A DNA stretch of 64,000 bases from Meghimatium bilineatum (taxonomy: Eukaryota > Mollusca > Gastropoda > Stylommatophora > Philomycidae), in assembly GCA_034231615.1 (NCBI GenBank), contig CM067306.1, positions 31,628,617 through 31,692,616 of the forward strand, given 5' to 3'. Positions 30,001-44,017 of the stretch are shown piece by piece (positions within the stretch are counted from its first letter, which is position 1; each line of letters begins with the position of its first letter). The position numbers were made by a program, and so were the translations under genes. The notes under the pieces were generated by a model, which did not search any database, was not told where the DNA came from, and saw only the letters and a list, made by a program, of their open reading frames with translations.

Positions 30001-33000
30001 TATATGTCATATATACAAGGTAAATTTTAGTAAAATATTTACTTCTGATTTTTGCACTATAGGAACTAAGTAGAAAAAAGAATGTGTTTATGTCGCAGAA
30101 ATATAAAATAGTAAATTTTTTAATGTTTATTTTTTGAATTTTGCACCATAGGAATTAAGTAGAAAAAGAATGTGTTTATGTGTCATATATACAAGGTAAA
30201 TTTTATAAAAATATTTACTTCTGATTTCTGCACTATAGGAATTAAGTAGAAATAAAATGTGTTTATATGTCGCATAAAAAGAAAATTTTTTAAAATGTTT
30301 ATAAGAATGTGTTAATATGGCGCATATTTACATACAAAGAATATTTTATAAAAATGTTTACTTCTGAATTTTGCACTATAGAAACTAGGTAGAAAAAAAT
30401 AATGTCATAGGAACTAAGTAGAAAAAGAATGTGTTTATGTCATATATTTATATACAAGGTAAATTTTATAAAAATATTTACTTCTGATTTTTGCATCATA
30501 GGAACTAAGTAGAAAAAGAATGTGTTTATATGTCACATAAAAAGAAAAAAGGAAATTTTATAAAAATGTTTATTTTTTGAATTTTGCACTATAGGATCTA
30601 AGCAGTAAAAGAATGTGTTTATGTAGTAGCATAAATATAAAATAGTAAATTTTTTTGATGTTTATTTTTTTAATTTTGCACTACAGGAATTAAGTAGAAA
30701 AAGAATGTGTTTATATGTCATATATACAAGGAAAATTTTATAAAATATTTACTTCTGATTTTTGCATCATAGGAACTAAGTAGAAAAAGAATGTGTTTAT
30801 ATGTCACATAAAAAGAAAAAGGAAATTTTATAAAAATGTTTATTTTTGAATTTTGCACTATAGGAACTAAGCAGTAAAAGAATGTTTTTATGTAGCATAA
30901 ATATAAAATAGTAAATTTTTTAATGTTTATTTTTTGAATTTTGCTCTATAGGATATAGTAGAAAAAGAATGTGTTTATATGTCATATATACAAGGAAAAT
31001 TTTATAAAAATATTTACTTCTGATTTTTGCACTATAGGAATTAAGTAGAAAAAGATTGTGTTTATATGTCGCATCAAAAGAAAATTTTTAAATTTTTATT
31101 ATAAGAATGTGTTAATATGGCGCATATTTACATACAAAGTATATTTTATAAAAATGTTTACTTCTGAATTTTGCACTATTGGAACAAAGTAGAAAAAGAA
31201 TGTGTTTATATGTCATATATTTATATACAAGGTAAATTTTATAAAAATATTTACTTCTGATTTTTGCATCATAGGAACTAAGTAGAAAAAGAATGTGTTT
31301 ATATGTCATATATTTATATACAAGGTAAATTTTATAAAAATATTTACTTCTTTTTTTGCACTATAGGAATTAAGAAGAAATAGAATGTGTTTATATGTCA
31401 TATATAAAGAAAATTATTTTAAATGTTTATAAGAATGTGTTAATATGGCGTATATTTACATACAAAGTATATTTTATAAAAATGTTTCCTTCTGAATTTT
31501 GCACTATAGAAACTAGGTAGAAAAAAATAATGTCATAGGAACTAAGAAAAAGAATGTGTTTATATGTCATATATTTATATACAAGGTAAATTTTATAAAA
31601 ATATTTACTTCTGATTTTTGCACCATAGGAACTAAGTAGAAAAATAATGTGTTTACCGGTATATGTCACATAAAAAGAAAAAGGAAATTTTATAAAAATG
31701 TTTATTTTTGAATTTTGCACTATAGGAACTAAGTAGAAATAGAATGTGTTTATATGTAGCATAAAAAAAGAATATTCTTTTTAAATGTTACTTTTTTGAA
31801 TTTTGCACTATAGGAATTAAGTAGAAAAAGAATGTATTTATATGTCATATATACAAGGTAAATTTTATAAAAATATTTACTTCTGATTTTTGCACTATAG
31901 GAATTAAGTAGAAATAGAATGTGTTTATATGTCGCATAAAAAGAAAATTTTTTTAAATGTTTATAAGAATGTGTTAATATGGCGCATATTTACATACAAA
32001 GTATATTTTATAAAAATGTTTACTTCTGAATTTTGCACTATAGAAATTAGGTAGAAAAAAATAATGTCATAGGAACTAAGTAGAAAAAGAATGTGTTTAT
32101 ATGTCATATATTTATATACAAGGTAAATTTTATAAAAATATTTACTTCTGATTTTTGCATCATAGGAACTAAGTAGAAAAAGAATGTGTTTATATGTCAC
32201 ATAAAAAGAAAAAGGAAATTTTATAAAAATGTTTATTTTTGAATTTTGCACTATAGGAACTAAGTAGAAATAGAATGTGTTTATATGTAGCATAAAAAAA
32301 GAAAATTATTTTTAAATGTTAATTTTTTGAATTTGCACTATAGGATCTAAACAGTAAAAGAATGTGTTGATGTAGCATAAATATAAAATAGTAAATTTTT
32401 TTAATGTTTATTTTTTGAATTTTGCTCTATAGGATATAGTAGAAAAAGAATGTGTTTATATGTCATATATACAAGGAAAATTTTATAAAAATATTTACTT
32501 CTGATTTTTGCACTATAGGAATTAAGTAGAAAAAGATTGTGTTTATATGTCGCATCAAAAGAAAATTTTTAAATTTTTATTATAAGAATGTGTTAATATG
32601 GCGCATATTTACATACAAAGTATATTTTATAAAAATGTTTACTTCTGAATTTTGCACTATTGGAACTAAGTAGAAAAAGAATGTGTTTATATGTCATATA
32701 TTTATATACAAGGTAAATTTTATAAAAATATTTACTTCTGATTTTTGCATCATAGGAACTAAGTAGAAAAAGAATGTGTTTATATGTCACATAAAAAGAA
32801 AAAAGGAAATTTTATAAAAATGTTTATTTTTTTAATTTTGCACTATAGGATCTAAGCAGTAAAAGAATGTGTTTATGTAGTAGCATAAATATAAAATAGT
32901 AAATTTTTTTGATGTTTATTTTTTTAAATTTTGCACTATAGGAATTATGTAGAAAAAGAATGTGTTTATATGTCATATATACAAGGACAATTTTATAAAA

Positions 33001-36000
33001 TATTTACTTCTGATTTTTGCACTATAGGAATTAAGTAGAAAAAGAATGTGTTTATATGTCGCATCAAAATAAAATTTTTTTAATTTGTTATAAGAATGTG
33101 TTAATATGGCGCATATTTACATACAAAGTATATTTTATAAAAATGTTTACTTCTGAATTTTGCACTATTGGAACTAAGCAGAAAAAAATGTGTTTATATG
33201 TCATATATTTATATACAAGGTAAATTTTAGTAAAATGTTTACTTCTGAATTTTGCACTATAGAAACTAAGCAGAAAAAGAATGTGTTTATATGTCATATA
33301 ATTATATACAAGGTATATTTTATAAAAATATTTACTTCTGATTTTTGCATCATAGGAACTAAGTAGAAAAAGAATGTGTTTATATGTCACATAAAAAGAA
33401 AAAAGGAAATTTTATAAAAATGTTTATTTTTTGAATTTTGAACTATAGGATCTAAGCAGTAAAAGAATGTGTTTATGTAGTAGCATAAATATAAAATAGT
33501 AAATTTTTTTAATGTTATTTTTTGAATTTTGCTCTATAGGATATAGTAGAAAAAGAATGTGTTTATATGTCATATATACAAGGTAAATTTTAGTAAAATA
33601 TTTACTTCTGATTTTTGCACTATAGGAACTAAGTAGAAAAAAGAATGTGTTTATGTCGCAGAAATATAAAATAGTAAATTTTTTAATGTTTATTTTTTGA
33701 ATTTTGCTCTATAGGATATAGTAGAAAAAGAATGTGTTTATATGTCATATATACAAGGAAAATTTTATAAAAATATTTACTTCTGATTTTTGCACTATAG
33801 GAATTAAGTAGAAAAAGATTGTGTTTATATGTCGCATCAAAAGAAAATTTTTAAATTTTTATTATAAGAATGTGTTAATATGGCGCATATTTACATACAA
33901 AGTATATTTTATAAAAATGTTTACTTCTGAATTTTGCACTATTGGAACAAAGTAGAAAAAGAATGTGTTTATATGTCATATATTTATATACAAGGTAAAT
34001 TTTATAAAAATATTTACTTCTGATTTTTGCATCATAGGAACTAAGTAGAAAAAGAATGTGTTTATATGTCATATATTTATATACAAGGTAAATTTTATAA
34101 AAATATTTACTTCTTTTTTTGCACTATAGGAATTAAGAAGAAATAGAATGTGTTTATATGTCATATATAAAGAAAATTATTTTAAATGTTTATAAGAATG
34201 TGTTAATATGGCGTATATTTACATACAAAGTATATTTTATAAAAATGTTTCCTTCTGAATTTTGCACTATAGAAACTAGGTAGAAAAAAATAATGTCATA
34301 GGAACTAAGAAAAAGAATGTGTTTATATGTCATATATTTATATACAAGGTAAATTTTATAAAAATATTTACTTCTGATTTTTGCACCATAGGAACTAAGT
34401 AGAAAAATAATGTGTTTACCGGTATATGTCACATAAAAAGAAAAAGGAAATTTTATAAAAATGTTTATTTTTGAATTTTGCACTATAGGAACTAAGTAGA
34501 AATAGAATGTGTTTATATGTAGCATAAAAAAAGAATATTCTTTTTAAATGTTACTTTTTTGAATTTTGCACTATAGGAATTAAGTAGAAAAAGAATGTAT
34601 TTATATGTCATATATACAAGGTAAATTTTATAAAAATATTTACTTCTGATTTTTGCACTATAGGAATTAAGTAGAAATAGAATGTGTTTATATGTCGCAT
34701 AAAAAGAAAATTTTTTTAAATGTTTATAAGAATGTGTTAATATGGCGCATATTTACATACAAAGTATATTTTATAAAAATGTTTACTTCTGAATTTTGCA
34801 CTATAGAAATTAGGTAGAAAAAAATAATGTCATAGGAACTAAGTAGAAAAAGAATGTGTTTATATGTCATATATTTATATACAAGGTAAATTTTATAAAA
34901 CTATTTACTTCTGATTTTTGCATCATAGGAACTAAGTAGAAAAAGAATGTGTTTATATGTCACATAAAAAGAAAAAGGAAATTTTATAAAAATGTTTATT
35001 TTTGAATTTTGCACTATAGGAACTAAGTAGAAATAGAATGTGTTTATATGTAGCATAAAAAAAGAATATTCTTTTTAAATGTTACTTTTTTGAATTTTGC
35101 ACTATAGGAATTAAGTAGAAAAAGAATGTATTTATATGTCATATATACAAGGTAAATTTTATAAAAATATTTACTTCTGATTTTTGCACTATAGGAATTA
35201 AGTAGAAATAGAATGTGTTTATATGTCGCATAAAAAGAAAATTTTTTAAAATGTTTATAAGAATGTGTTAATATGGCGCATATTTACATACAAAGTATAT
35301 TTTATAAAAATGTTTACTTCTGAATTTTGCACTATAGAAATTAGGTAGAAAAAAATAATGTCATAGGAACTAAGTAGAAAAAGAATGTGTTTATATGTCA
35401 TATATTTATATACAAGGTAAATTTTATAAAAATATTTACTTCTGATTTTTGCATCATAGGAACTAAGTAGAAAAAGAATGTGTTTATATGTCACATAAAA
35501 AGAAAAAGGAAATTTTATAAAAATGTTTATTTTTGAATTTTGCACTATAGGAACTAAGTAGAAATAGAATGTGTTTATATGTAGCATAAAAAAAGAAAAT
35601 TATTTTTAAATGTTAATTTTTTGAATTTGCACTATAGGATCTAAACAGTAAAAGAATGTGTTGATGTAGCATAAATATAAAATAGTAAATTTTTTTAATG
35701 TTTATTTTTTGAATTTTGCTCTATAGGATATAGTAGAAAAAGAATGTGTTTATATGTCATATATACAAGGAAAATTTTATAAAAATATTTACTTCTGATT
35801 TTTGCACTATAGGAATTAAGTAGAAAAAGATTGTGTTTATATGTCGCATCAAAAGAAAATTTTTAAATTTTTATTATAAGAATGTGTTAATATGGCGCAT
35901 ATTTACATACAAAGTATATTTTATAAAAATGTTTACTTCTGAATTTTGCACTATTGGAACTAAGTAGAAAAAGAATGTGTTTATATGTCATATATTTATA

Positions 36001-39000
36001 TACAAGGTAAATTTTATAAAAATATTTACTTCTGATTTTTGCATCATAGGAACTAAGTAGAAAAAGAATGTGTTTATATGTCACATAAAAAGAAAAAAGG
36101 AAATTTTATAAAAATGTTTATTTTTTTAATTTTGCACTATAGGATCTAAGCAGTAAAAGAATGTGTTTATGTAGTAGCATAAATATAAAATAGTAAATTT
36201 TTTTGATGTTTATTTTTTTAAATTTTGCACTATAGGAATTATGTAGAAAAAGAATGTGTTTATATGTCATATATACAAGGACAATTTTATAAAATATTTA
36301 CTTCTGATTTTTGCACTATAGGAATTAAGTAGAAAAAGAATGTGTTTATATGTCGCATCAAAATAAAATTTTTTTAATTTGTTATAAGAATGTGTTAATA
36401 TGGCGCATATTTACATACAAAGTATATTTTATAAAAATGTTTACTTCTGAATTTTGCACTATTGGAACTAAGCAGAAAAAAATGTGTTTATATGTCATAT
36501 ATTTATATACAAGGTAAATTTTAGTAAAATGTTTACTTCTGAATTTTGCACTATAGAAACTAAGCAGAAAAAGAATGTGTTTATATGTCATATAATTATA
36601 TACAAGGTATATTTTATAAAAATATTTACTTCTGATTTTTGCATCATAGGAACTAAGTAGAAAAAGAATGTGTTTATATGTCACATAAAAAGAAAAAAGG
36701 AAATTTTATAAAAATGTTTATTTTTTGAATTTTGAACTATAGGATCTAAGCAGTAAAAGAATGTGTTTATGTAGTAGCATAAATATAAAATAGTAAATTT
36801 TTTTAATGTTATTTTTTGAATTTTGCTCTATAGGATATAGTAGAAAAAGAATGTGTTTATATGTCATATATACAAGGTAAATTTTAGTAAAATATTTACT
36901 TCTGATTTTTGCACTATAGGAACTAAGTAGAAAAAAGAATGTGTTTATGTCGCAGAAATATAAAATAGTAAATTTTTTAATGTTTATTTTTTGAATTTTG
37001 CTCTATAGGATATAGTAGAAAAAGAATGTGTTTATATGTCATATATACAAGGAAAATTTTATAAAAATATTTACTTCTGATTTTTGCACTATAGGAATTA
37101 AGTAGAAAAAGATTGTGTTTATATGTCGCATCAAAAGAAAATTTTTAAATTTTTATTATAAGAATGTGTTAATATGGCGCATATTTACATACAAAGTATA
37201 TTTTATAAAAATGTTTACTTCTGAATTTTGCACTATTGGAACAAAGTAGAAAAAGAATGTGTTTATATGTCATATATTTATATACAAGGTAAATTTTATA
37301 AAAATATTTACTTCTGATTTTTGCATCATAGGAACTAAGTAGAAAAAGAATGTGTTTATATGTCATATATTTATATACAAGGTAAATTTTATAAAAATAT
37401 TTACTTCTTTTTTTGCACTATAGGAATTAAGAAGAAATAGAATGTGTTTATATGTCATATATAAAGAAAATTATTTTAAATGTTTATAAGAATGTGTTAA
37501 TATGGCGTATATTTACATACAAAGTATATTTTATAAAAATGTTTCCTTCTGAATTTTGCACTATAGAAACTAGGTAGAAAAAAATAATGTCATAGGAACT
37601 AAGAAAAAGAATGTGTTTATATGTCATATATTTATATACAAGGTAAATTTTATAAAAATATTTACTTCTGATTTTTGCACCATAGGAACTAAGTAGAAAA
37701 ATAATGTGTTTACCGGTATATGTCACATAAAAAGAAAAAGGAAATTTTATAAAAATGTTTATTTTTGAATTTTGCACTATAGGAACTAAGTAGAAATAGA
37801 ATGTGTTTATATGTAGCATAAAAAAAGAATATTCTTTTTAAATGTTACTTTTTTGAATTTTGCACTATAGGAATTAAGTAGAAAAAGAATGTATTTATAT
37901 GTCATATATACAAGGTAAATTTTATAAAAATATTTACTTCTGATTTTTGCACTATAGGAATTAAGTAGAAATAGAATGTGTTTATATGTCGCATAAAAAG
38001 AAAATTTTTTTAAATGTTTATAAGAATGTGTTAATATGGCGCATATTTACATACAAAGTATATTTTATAAAAATGTTTACTTCTGAATTTTGCACTATAG
38101 AAATTAGGTAGAAAAAAATAATGTCATAGGAACTAAGTAGAAAAAGAATGTGTTTATATGTCATATATTTATATACAAGGTAAATTTTATAAAACTATTT
38201 ACTTCTGATTTTTGCATCATAGGAACTAAGTAGAAAAAGAATGTGTTTATATGTCACATAAAAAGAAAAAGGAAATTTTATAAAAATGTTTATTTTTGAA
38301 TTTTGCACTATAGGAACTAAGTAGAAATAGAATGTGTTTATATGTAGCATAAAAAAAGAAAATTATTTTTAAATGTTAATTTTTTGAATTTGCACTATAG
38401 GATCTAAACAGTAAAAGAATGTGTTGATGTAGCATAAATATAAAATAGTAAATTTTTTTAATGTTTATTTTTTGAATTTTGCTCTATAGGATATAGTAGA
38501 AAAAGAATGTGTTTATATGTCATATATACAAGGAAAATTTTATAAAAATATTTACTTCTGATTTTTGCACTATAGGAATTAAGTAGAAAAAGATTGTGTT
38601 TATATGTCGCATCAAAAGAAAATTTTTAAATTTTTATTATAAGAATGTGTTAATATGGCGCATATTTACATACAAAGTATATTTTATAAAAATGTTTACT
38701 TCTGAATTTTGCACTATTGGAACTAAGTAGAAAAAGAATGTGTTTATATGTCATATATTTATATACAAGGTAAATTTTATAAAAATATTTACTTCTGATT
38801 TTTGCATCATAGGAACTAAGTAGAAAAAGAATGTGTTTATATGTCACATAAAAAGAAAAAAGGAAATTTTATAAAAATGTTTATTTTTTTAATTTTGCAC
38901 TATAGGATCTAAGCAGTAAAAGAATGTGTTTATGTAGTAGCATAAATATAAAATAGTAAATTTTTTTGATGTTTATTTTTTTAAATTTTGCACTATAGGA

Positions 39001-40752
39001 ATTATGTAGAAAAAGAATGTGTTTATATGTCATATATACAAGGACAATTTTATAAAATATTTACTTCTGATTTTTGCACTATAGGAATTAAGTAGAAAAA
39101 GAATGTGTTTATATGTCGCATCAAAATAAAATTTTTTAAATTTGTTATAAGAATGTGTTAATATGGCGCATATTTACATACAAAGTATATTTTATAAAAA
39201 TGTTTACTTCTGAATTTTGCACTATTGGAACTAAGCAGAAAAAAATGTGTTTATATGTCATATATTTATATACAAGGTAAATTTTAGTAAAATATTTACT
39301 TCTGATTTTTGCACTATAGGAACTAAGTAGAAAAAAGAATGTGTTTATGTTGCAGAAATATAAAATAGTAAATTTTTTAGTGTTTATTTTTTGAATTTTG
39401 CACTATAGGAATTAAGTAGAAAAAGAATGTGTTTATATGTCATATATACAAGGTAAATTTTATAAAAATATTTACTTCTGATTTTTGCACTATAGGAATT
39501 AAGTAGAAATAAAATGTATTTATATGTCGCATAAAAAGAAAATTTTTTTAATGTTTATAAGAATGTGTTAATATGGCGCATATTTACATACAAAGTATAT
39601 TTTATAAAAATGTTTACTTCTGAATTTTGCACTATAGAAACTAGGTAGAAAAAAATAATGTCATAGGAACTAAGTAGAAAAAGAATGTGTTTATATGTCA
39701 TATATTTATATACAAGGTAAATTTTATTAAAATATTTACTTCTGATTTTTGCATCATAGGAACTAAGTAGAAAAAGAATGTGTTTATATGTCACATAAAA
39801 AGAAAAAGGAAATTTTATAAAAATATTTATTTTTGAATTTTGCACTATAGGAACTAAGTAGAAATAGAATGTGTTTATATGTAGCATAAAAAAAGGAAAT
39901 TATTTTTAAATGTTTATTTTTTGAATTTTGCTCTATAGGATATAGTAGAAAAAGAATGTGTTTATATGTCATATATACAAGGAAAATTTTATAAAAATAT
40001 TTACTTCTGATTTTTGCACTATAGGAATTAAGTAGAAAAAGATTGTGTTTATATGTCGCATCAAAAGAAAATTTTTAAATTTTTATTATAAGACTGTGTT
40101 AATATGGGGCATATTTACATACAAAGTATATTTTATAAAAATGTTTACTTCTGAATTTTGCACTATTGGAACAAAGTAGAAAAAGAATGTGTTTATATGT
40201 CATATATTTATATACAAGGTAAATTTTATAAAAATATTTACTTCTTATTTTTGCATCATAGGAACTAAGTAGAAAAAGAATGTGTTTATATGTCATATAT
40301 TTATATACAAGGTAAATTTTATAAAAATATTTACTTCTTTTTTTGCACTATAGGAATTAAGAAGAAATAGAATGTGTTTATATGTCATATATAAAGAAAA
40401 TTATTTTAAATGTTTATAAGAATGTGTTAATATGGCGTATATTTACATACAAAGTATATTTTATAAAAATGTTTCCTTCTGAATTTTGCACTATAGAAAC
40501 TAGGTAGAAAAAAATAATGTCATAGGAACTAAGTAGAAAAAGAATGTGTTTATATGTCATATATTTATATACAAGGTAAATTTTATAAAAATATTTACTT
40601 CTGATTTTTGCACCATAGGAACTAAGTAGAAAAATAATGTGTTTACCGGTATATGTCACATAAAAAGAAAAAGGAAATTTTATAAAAATGTTTATTTTTG
40701 AATTTTGCACTATAGGAACTAAGTAGAAATAGAATGTGTTTATATGTAGCAT
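21006..40752. repeat. Kilobase-scale higher-order repeats of Sat-1
   Basis: A diagnostic variant (TATTGGAACAAAGTAG instead of GGAACTAAG) marks equivalent points just after 21006, 24062, 26995, 31112, 33875, 37169 and 40099. The spacings are 3,056, 2,933, 4,117, 2,763, 3,294 and 2,930 bp. Two of these, 2,763 and 3,294, differ by exactly 531 bp, the length of the small higher-order unit at 3834. Longer matches are also present. 19479-21656 corresponds to 29585-31762 at an offset of 10,106 bp, and 25546-27648 corresponds to 38650-40752 at 13,104 bp. Some private mutations, such as GACTGTGTTAATATGGGGC near 26989, 40093 and 43023, are carried along with the blocks. Confidence 0.8.
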
Positions 40753-43276
40753 AAAAAAAGAATATTCTTTTTAAATGTTAATTTTTTGAATTTTGCACTA
40801 TAGGAATTAAGTAGAAAAAGAATGTATTTATATGTCATATATACAAGGTAAATTTTATAAAAATATTTACTTCTGATTTTTGCACTATAGGAATTAAGTA
40901 GAAATAGAATGTGTTTATATGTCGCATAAAAAGAAAATTTTTAAAAATGTTTATAAGAATGTGTTAATATGGCGCATATTTACATACAAAGTATATTTTA
41001 TAAAAATGTTTACTTCTGAATTTTGCACTATAGAAATTAGGTAGAAAAAAATAATGTCATAGGAACTAAGTAGAAAAAGAATGTGTTTATATGTCATATA
41101 TTTATATACAAGGTAAATTTTATAAAAATATTTACTTCTGATTTTTGCATCATAGGAACTAAGTAGAAAAAGAATGTGTTTATATGTCACATAAAAAGAA
41201 AAAGGAAATTTTATAAAAATGTTTATTTTTGAATTTTGCACTATAGGAACTAAGTAGAAATAGAATGTGTTTATATGTAGCATAAAAAAAGAAAATTATT
41301 TTTAAATGTTAATTTTTTGAATTTGCACTATAGGATCTAAACAGTAAAAGAATGTGTTGATGTAGCATAAATATAAAATAGTAAATTTTTTTAATGTTTA
41401 TTTTTTGAATTTTGCTCTATAGGATATAGTAGAAAAAGAATGTGTTTATATGTCATATATACAAGGAAAATTTTATAAAAATATTTACTTCTGATTTTTG
41501 CACTATAGGAATTAAGTAGAAAAAGATTGTGTTTATATGTCGCATCAAAAGAAAATTTTTAAATTTTTATTATAAGAATGTGTTAATATGGCGCATATTT
41601 ACATACAAAGTATATTTTATAAAAATGTTTACTTCTGAATTTTGCACTATTGGAACTAAGCAGAAAAAGAATGTGTTTATATGTCATATATTTATATACA
41701 AGGTAAATTTTATAAAAATATTTACTTCTGATTTTTGCATCATAGGAACTAAGTAGAAAAAGAATGTGTTTATATGTCACATAAAAAGAAAAAAGGAAAT
41801 TTTATAAAAATGTTTATTTTTTTAATTTTGCACTATAGGATCTAAGCAGTAAAAGAATGTGTTTATGTAGTAGCATAAATATAAAATAGTAAATTTTTTT
41901 GATGTTTATTTTTTTAATTTTGCACTATAGGAATTATGTAGAAAAAGAATGTGTTTATATGTCATATATACAAGGACAATTTTATAAAATATTTACTTCT
42001 GATTTTTGCACTATAGGAATTAAGTAGAAAAAGAATGTGTTTATATGTCGCATCAAAATAAAAATTTTTAAATTTTTTATAAGAATGTGTTAATATGGCG
42101 CATATTTACATACAAAGTATATTTTATAAAAATGTTTACTTCTGAATTTTGCACTATTGGAACTAAGCAGAAAAAAATGTGTTTATATGTCATATATTTA
42201 TATACAAGGTAAATTTTAGTAAAATATTTACTTCTGATTTTTGCACTATAGGAACTAAGTAGAAAAAAGAATGTGTTTATGTTGCAGAAATATAAAATAG
42301 TAAATTTTTTAGTGTTTATTTTTTGAATTTTGCACTATAGGAATTAAGTAGAAAAAGAATGTGTTTATATGTCATATATACAAGGTAAATTTTATAAAAA
42401 TATTTACTTCTGATTTTTGCACTATAGGAATTAAGTAGAAATAAAATGTATTTATATGTCGCATAAAAAGAAAATTTTTTTAATGTTTATAAGAATGTGT
42501 TAATATGGCGCATATTTACATACAAAGTATATTTTATAAAAATGTTTACTTCTGAATTTTGCACTATAGAAACTAGGTAGAAAAAAATAATGTCATAGGA
42601 ACTAAGTAGAAAAAGAATGTGTTTATATGTCATATATTTATATACAAGGTAAATTTTATTAAAATATTTACTTCTGATTTTTGCATCATAGGAACTAAGT
42701 AGAAAAAGAATGTGTTTATATGTCACATAAAAAGAAAAAGGAAATTTTATAAAAATATTTATTTTTGAATTTTGCACTATAGGAACTAAGTAGAAATAGA
42801 ATGTGTTTATATGTAGCATAAAAAAAGGAAATTATTTTTAAATGTTTATTTTTTGAATTTTGCTCTATAGGATATAGTAGAAAAAGAATGTGTTTATATG
42901 TCATATATACAAGGAAAATTTTATAAAAATATTTACTTCTGATTTTTGCACTATAGGAATTAAGTAGAAAAAGATTGTGTTTATATGTCGCATCAAAAGA
43001 AAATTTTTAAATTTTTATTATAAGACTGTGTTAATATGGGGCATATTTACATACAAAGTATATTTTATAAAAATGTTTACTTCTGAATTTTGCACTATTG
43101 GAACTAAGCAGAAAAAGAATGTGTTTATATGTCATATATTTATATACAAGGTAAAATTTATAAAAATATTTACTTCTGATTTTTGCATCATAGGAACTAA
43201 GTAGAAAAAGAATGTGTTTATATGTCACATAAAAAGAAAAAAGGAAATTTTATAAAAATGTTTTTTTTTGAATTTT

Positions 43277-43322
43277 GCACTATAGGATCTAAGTAGAATC
43301 TCAGAATCGCACTATAGGATCT
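43277..43322. repeat. Junction between Sat-1 and Sat-2
   Basis: Sat-1 ends with GCACTATAGGATCT (43277-43290). An 18-base spacer, AAGTAGAATCTCAGAATC, follows, and then the same 14 bases appear again (43309-43322), leading straight into the Sat-2 motif CTCATAAAT. The last Sat-1 word is therefore directly repeated across the boundary. This fits template switching or a microhomology-mediated join between two arrays. Confidence 0.8.
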
Positions 43323-44009
43323 CATAAATTTATCTAGTTTATCATTATAAATATATTTTTTTGATTTTCAAACTTTTCAACACATTTCATAAATGTATCT
43401 AGTTTATCACTAGAAATATATTCTTTGATTTTCTTTTTTGAAACTTTTTAACACATTTCATAAATGTATCTAGTTTATCATAAGAAATATATTTTTTGAT
43501 TTTGAAACTTTTCAACACATCTCATAAATGTATCTACCTGTAGTTCTAGAAATATATTTTGTGATTTTCATTTTCAAACTTTTCAGCACATTTCATAAAT
43601 GTATCTAGTTTATCATTAGAAATAAAAATTTTAATTTGAAACTTTTTAGCACATCTCTTAAATGTATCTACCAGTAGTTTATCACTAGAAGTATATTTTT
43701 AGATTTTCTTGTTCAAACTTTTCAACACATCTCATAAATGTATCTACCGGGAGTTTATCATTAGAAATGTATTTTTTAATTTTGATACTTGTCAACACTT
43801 CTCATAAATGTATCTAGTTTATCATTAGAAATATATTTTTTTTTTCATTTTCAACTTTTCAACACATCTCATAAATGTATCTAGTTTATCATTAGAAATT
43901 TATTTTTTGATTTTGAATATTTTCAACACATTTAATAAATGTATCTAGTTTATCACTAGAAATGTATTTTTTTATTTTGAAACTCTTCAACACTTCTCAT
44001 AAATGTATC

Positions 44010-44017
44010 TACCGGTA
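44010..44017. other. TACCGGTA insertion in Sat-2, main site
   Basis: Many Sat-2 monomers read GTATCTACCGGTAGTTTATC, where others read GTATCTAGTTTATC. This is the same six-base gain at a TA as in Sat-1. Further copies lie near 44302, 46010, 46153, 47666, 48081, 48891, 49038 and 49182. Variants at the same place include TACCAGTA (43660, 44085, 45250, 47175), TACTGGTA (44157, 45402) and TACTTGTA (44231, 46086). Confidence 0.85.

Larger units (their letters stand above)
1..43290. repeat. Sat-1: AT-rich satellite array, about 85-93 bp monomer
   Basis: The whole stretch is built from diverged copies of one monomer with the core TTTTGCACTATAGGAACTAA, then AGTAGAAAAAGAATGTGTTT, an ATATGTCAYATA block and ATTTTATAAAAATRTTTA. 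Monomer classes differ by indels: a CATATATTTATATAC class, a CACATAAAAAGAAAAAGG class, a class with a GAATATTC palindrome, a TAGTAGCATAAATATAAAATAG class, and a truncated class reading AATGTGTTAATATGGCGC. Array length divided by monomer length gives roughly 490 copies. No other DNA interrupts the array, which also runs off the left edge. The minus-strand open frames (65-112 codons) have the same low-complexity composition in every copy and no start context or domain, so I do not treat them as genes. Centromeric, heterochromatic or other roles cannot be told from sequence. Confidence 0.97.
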
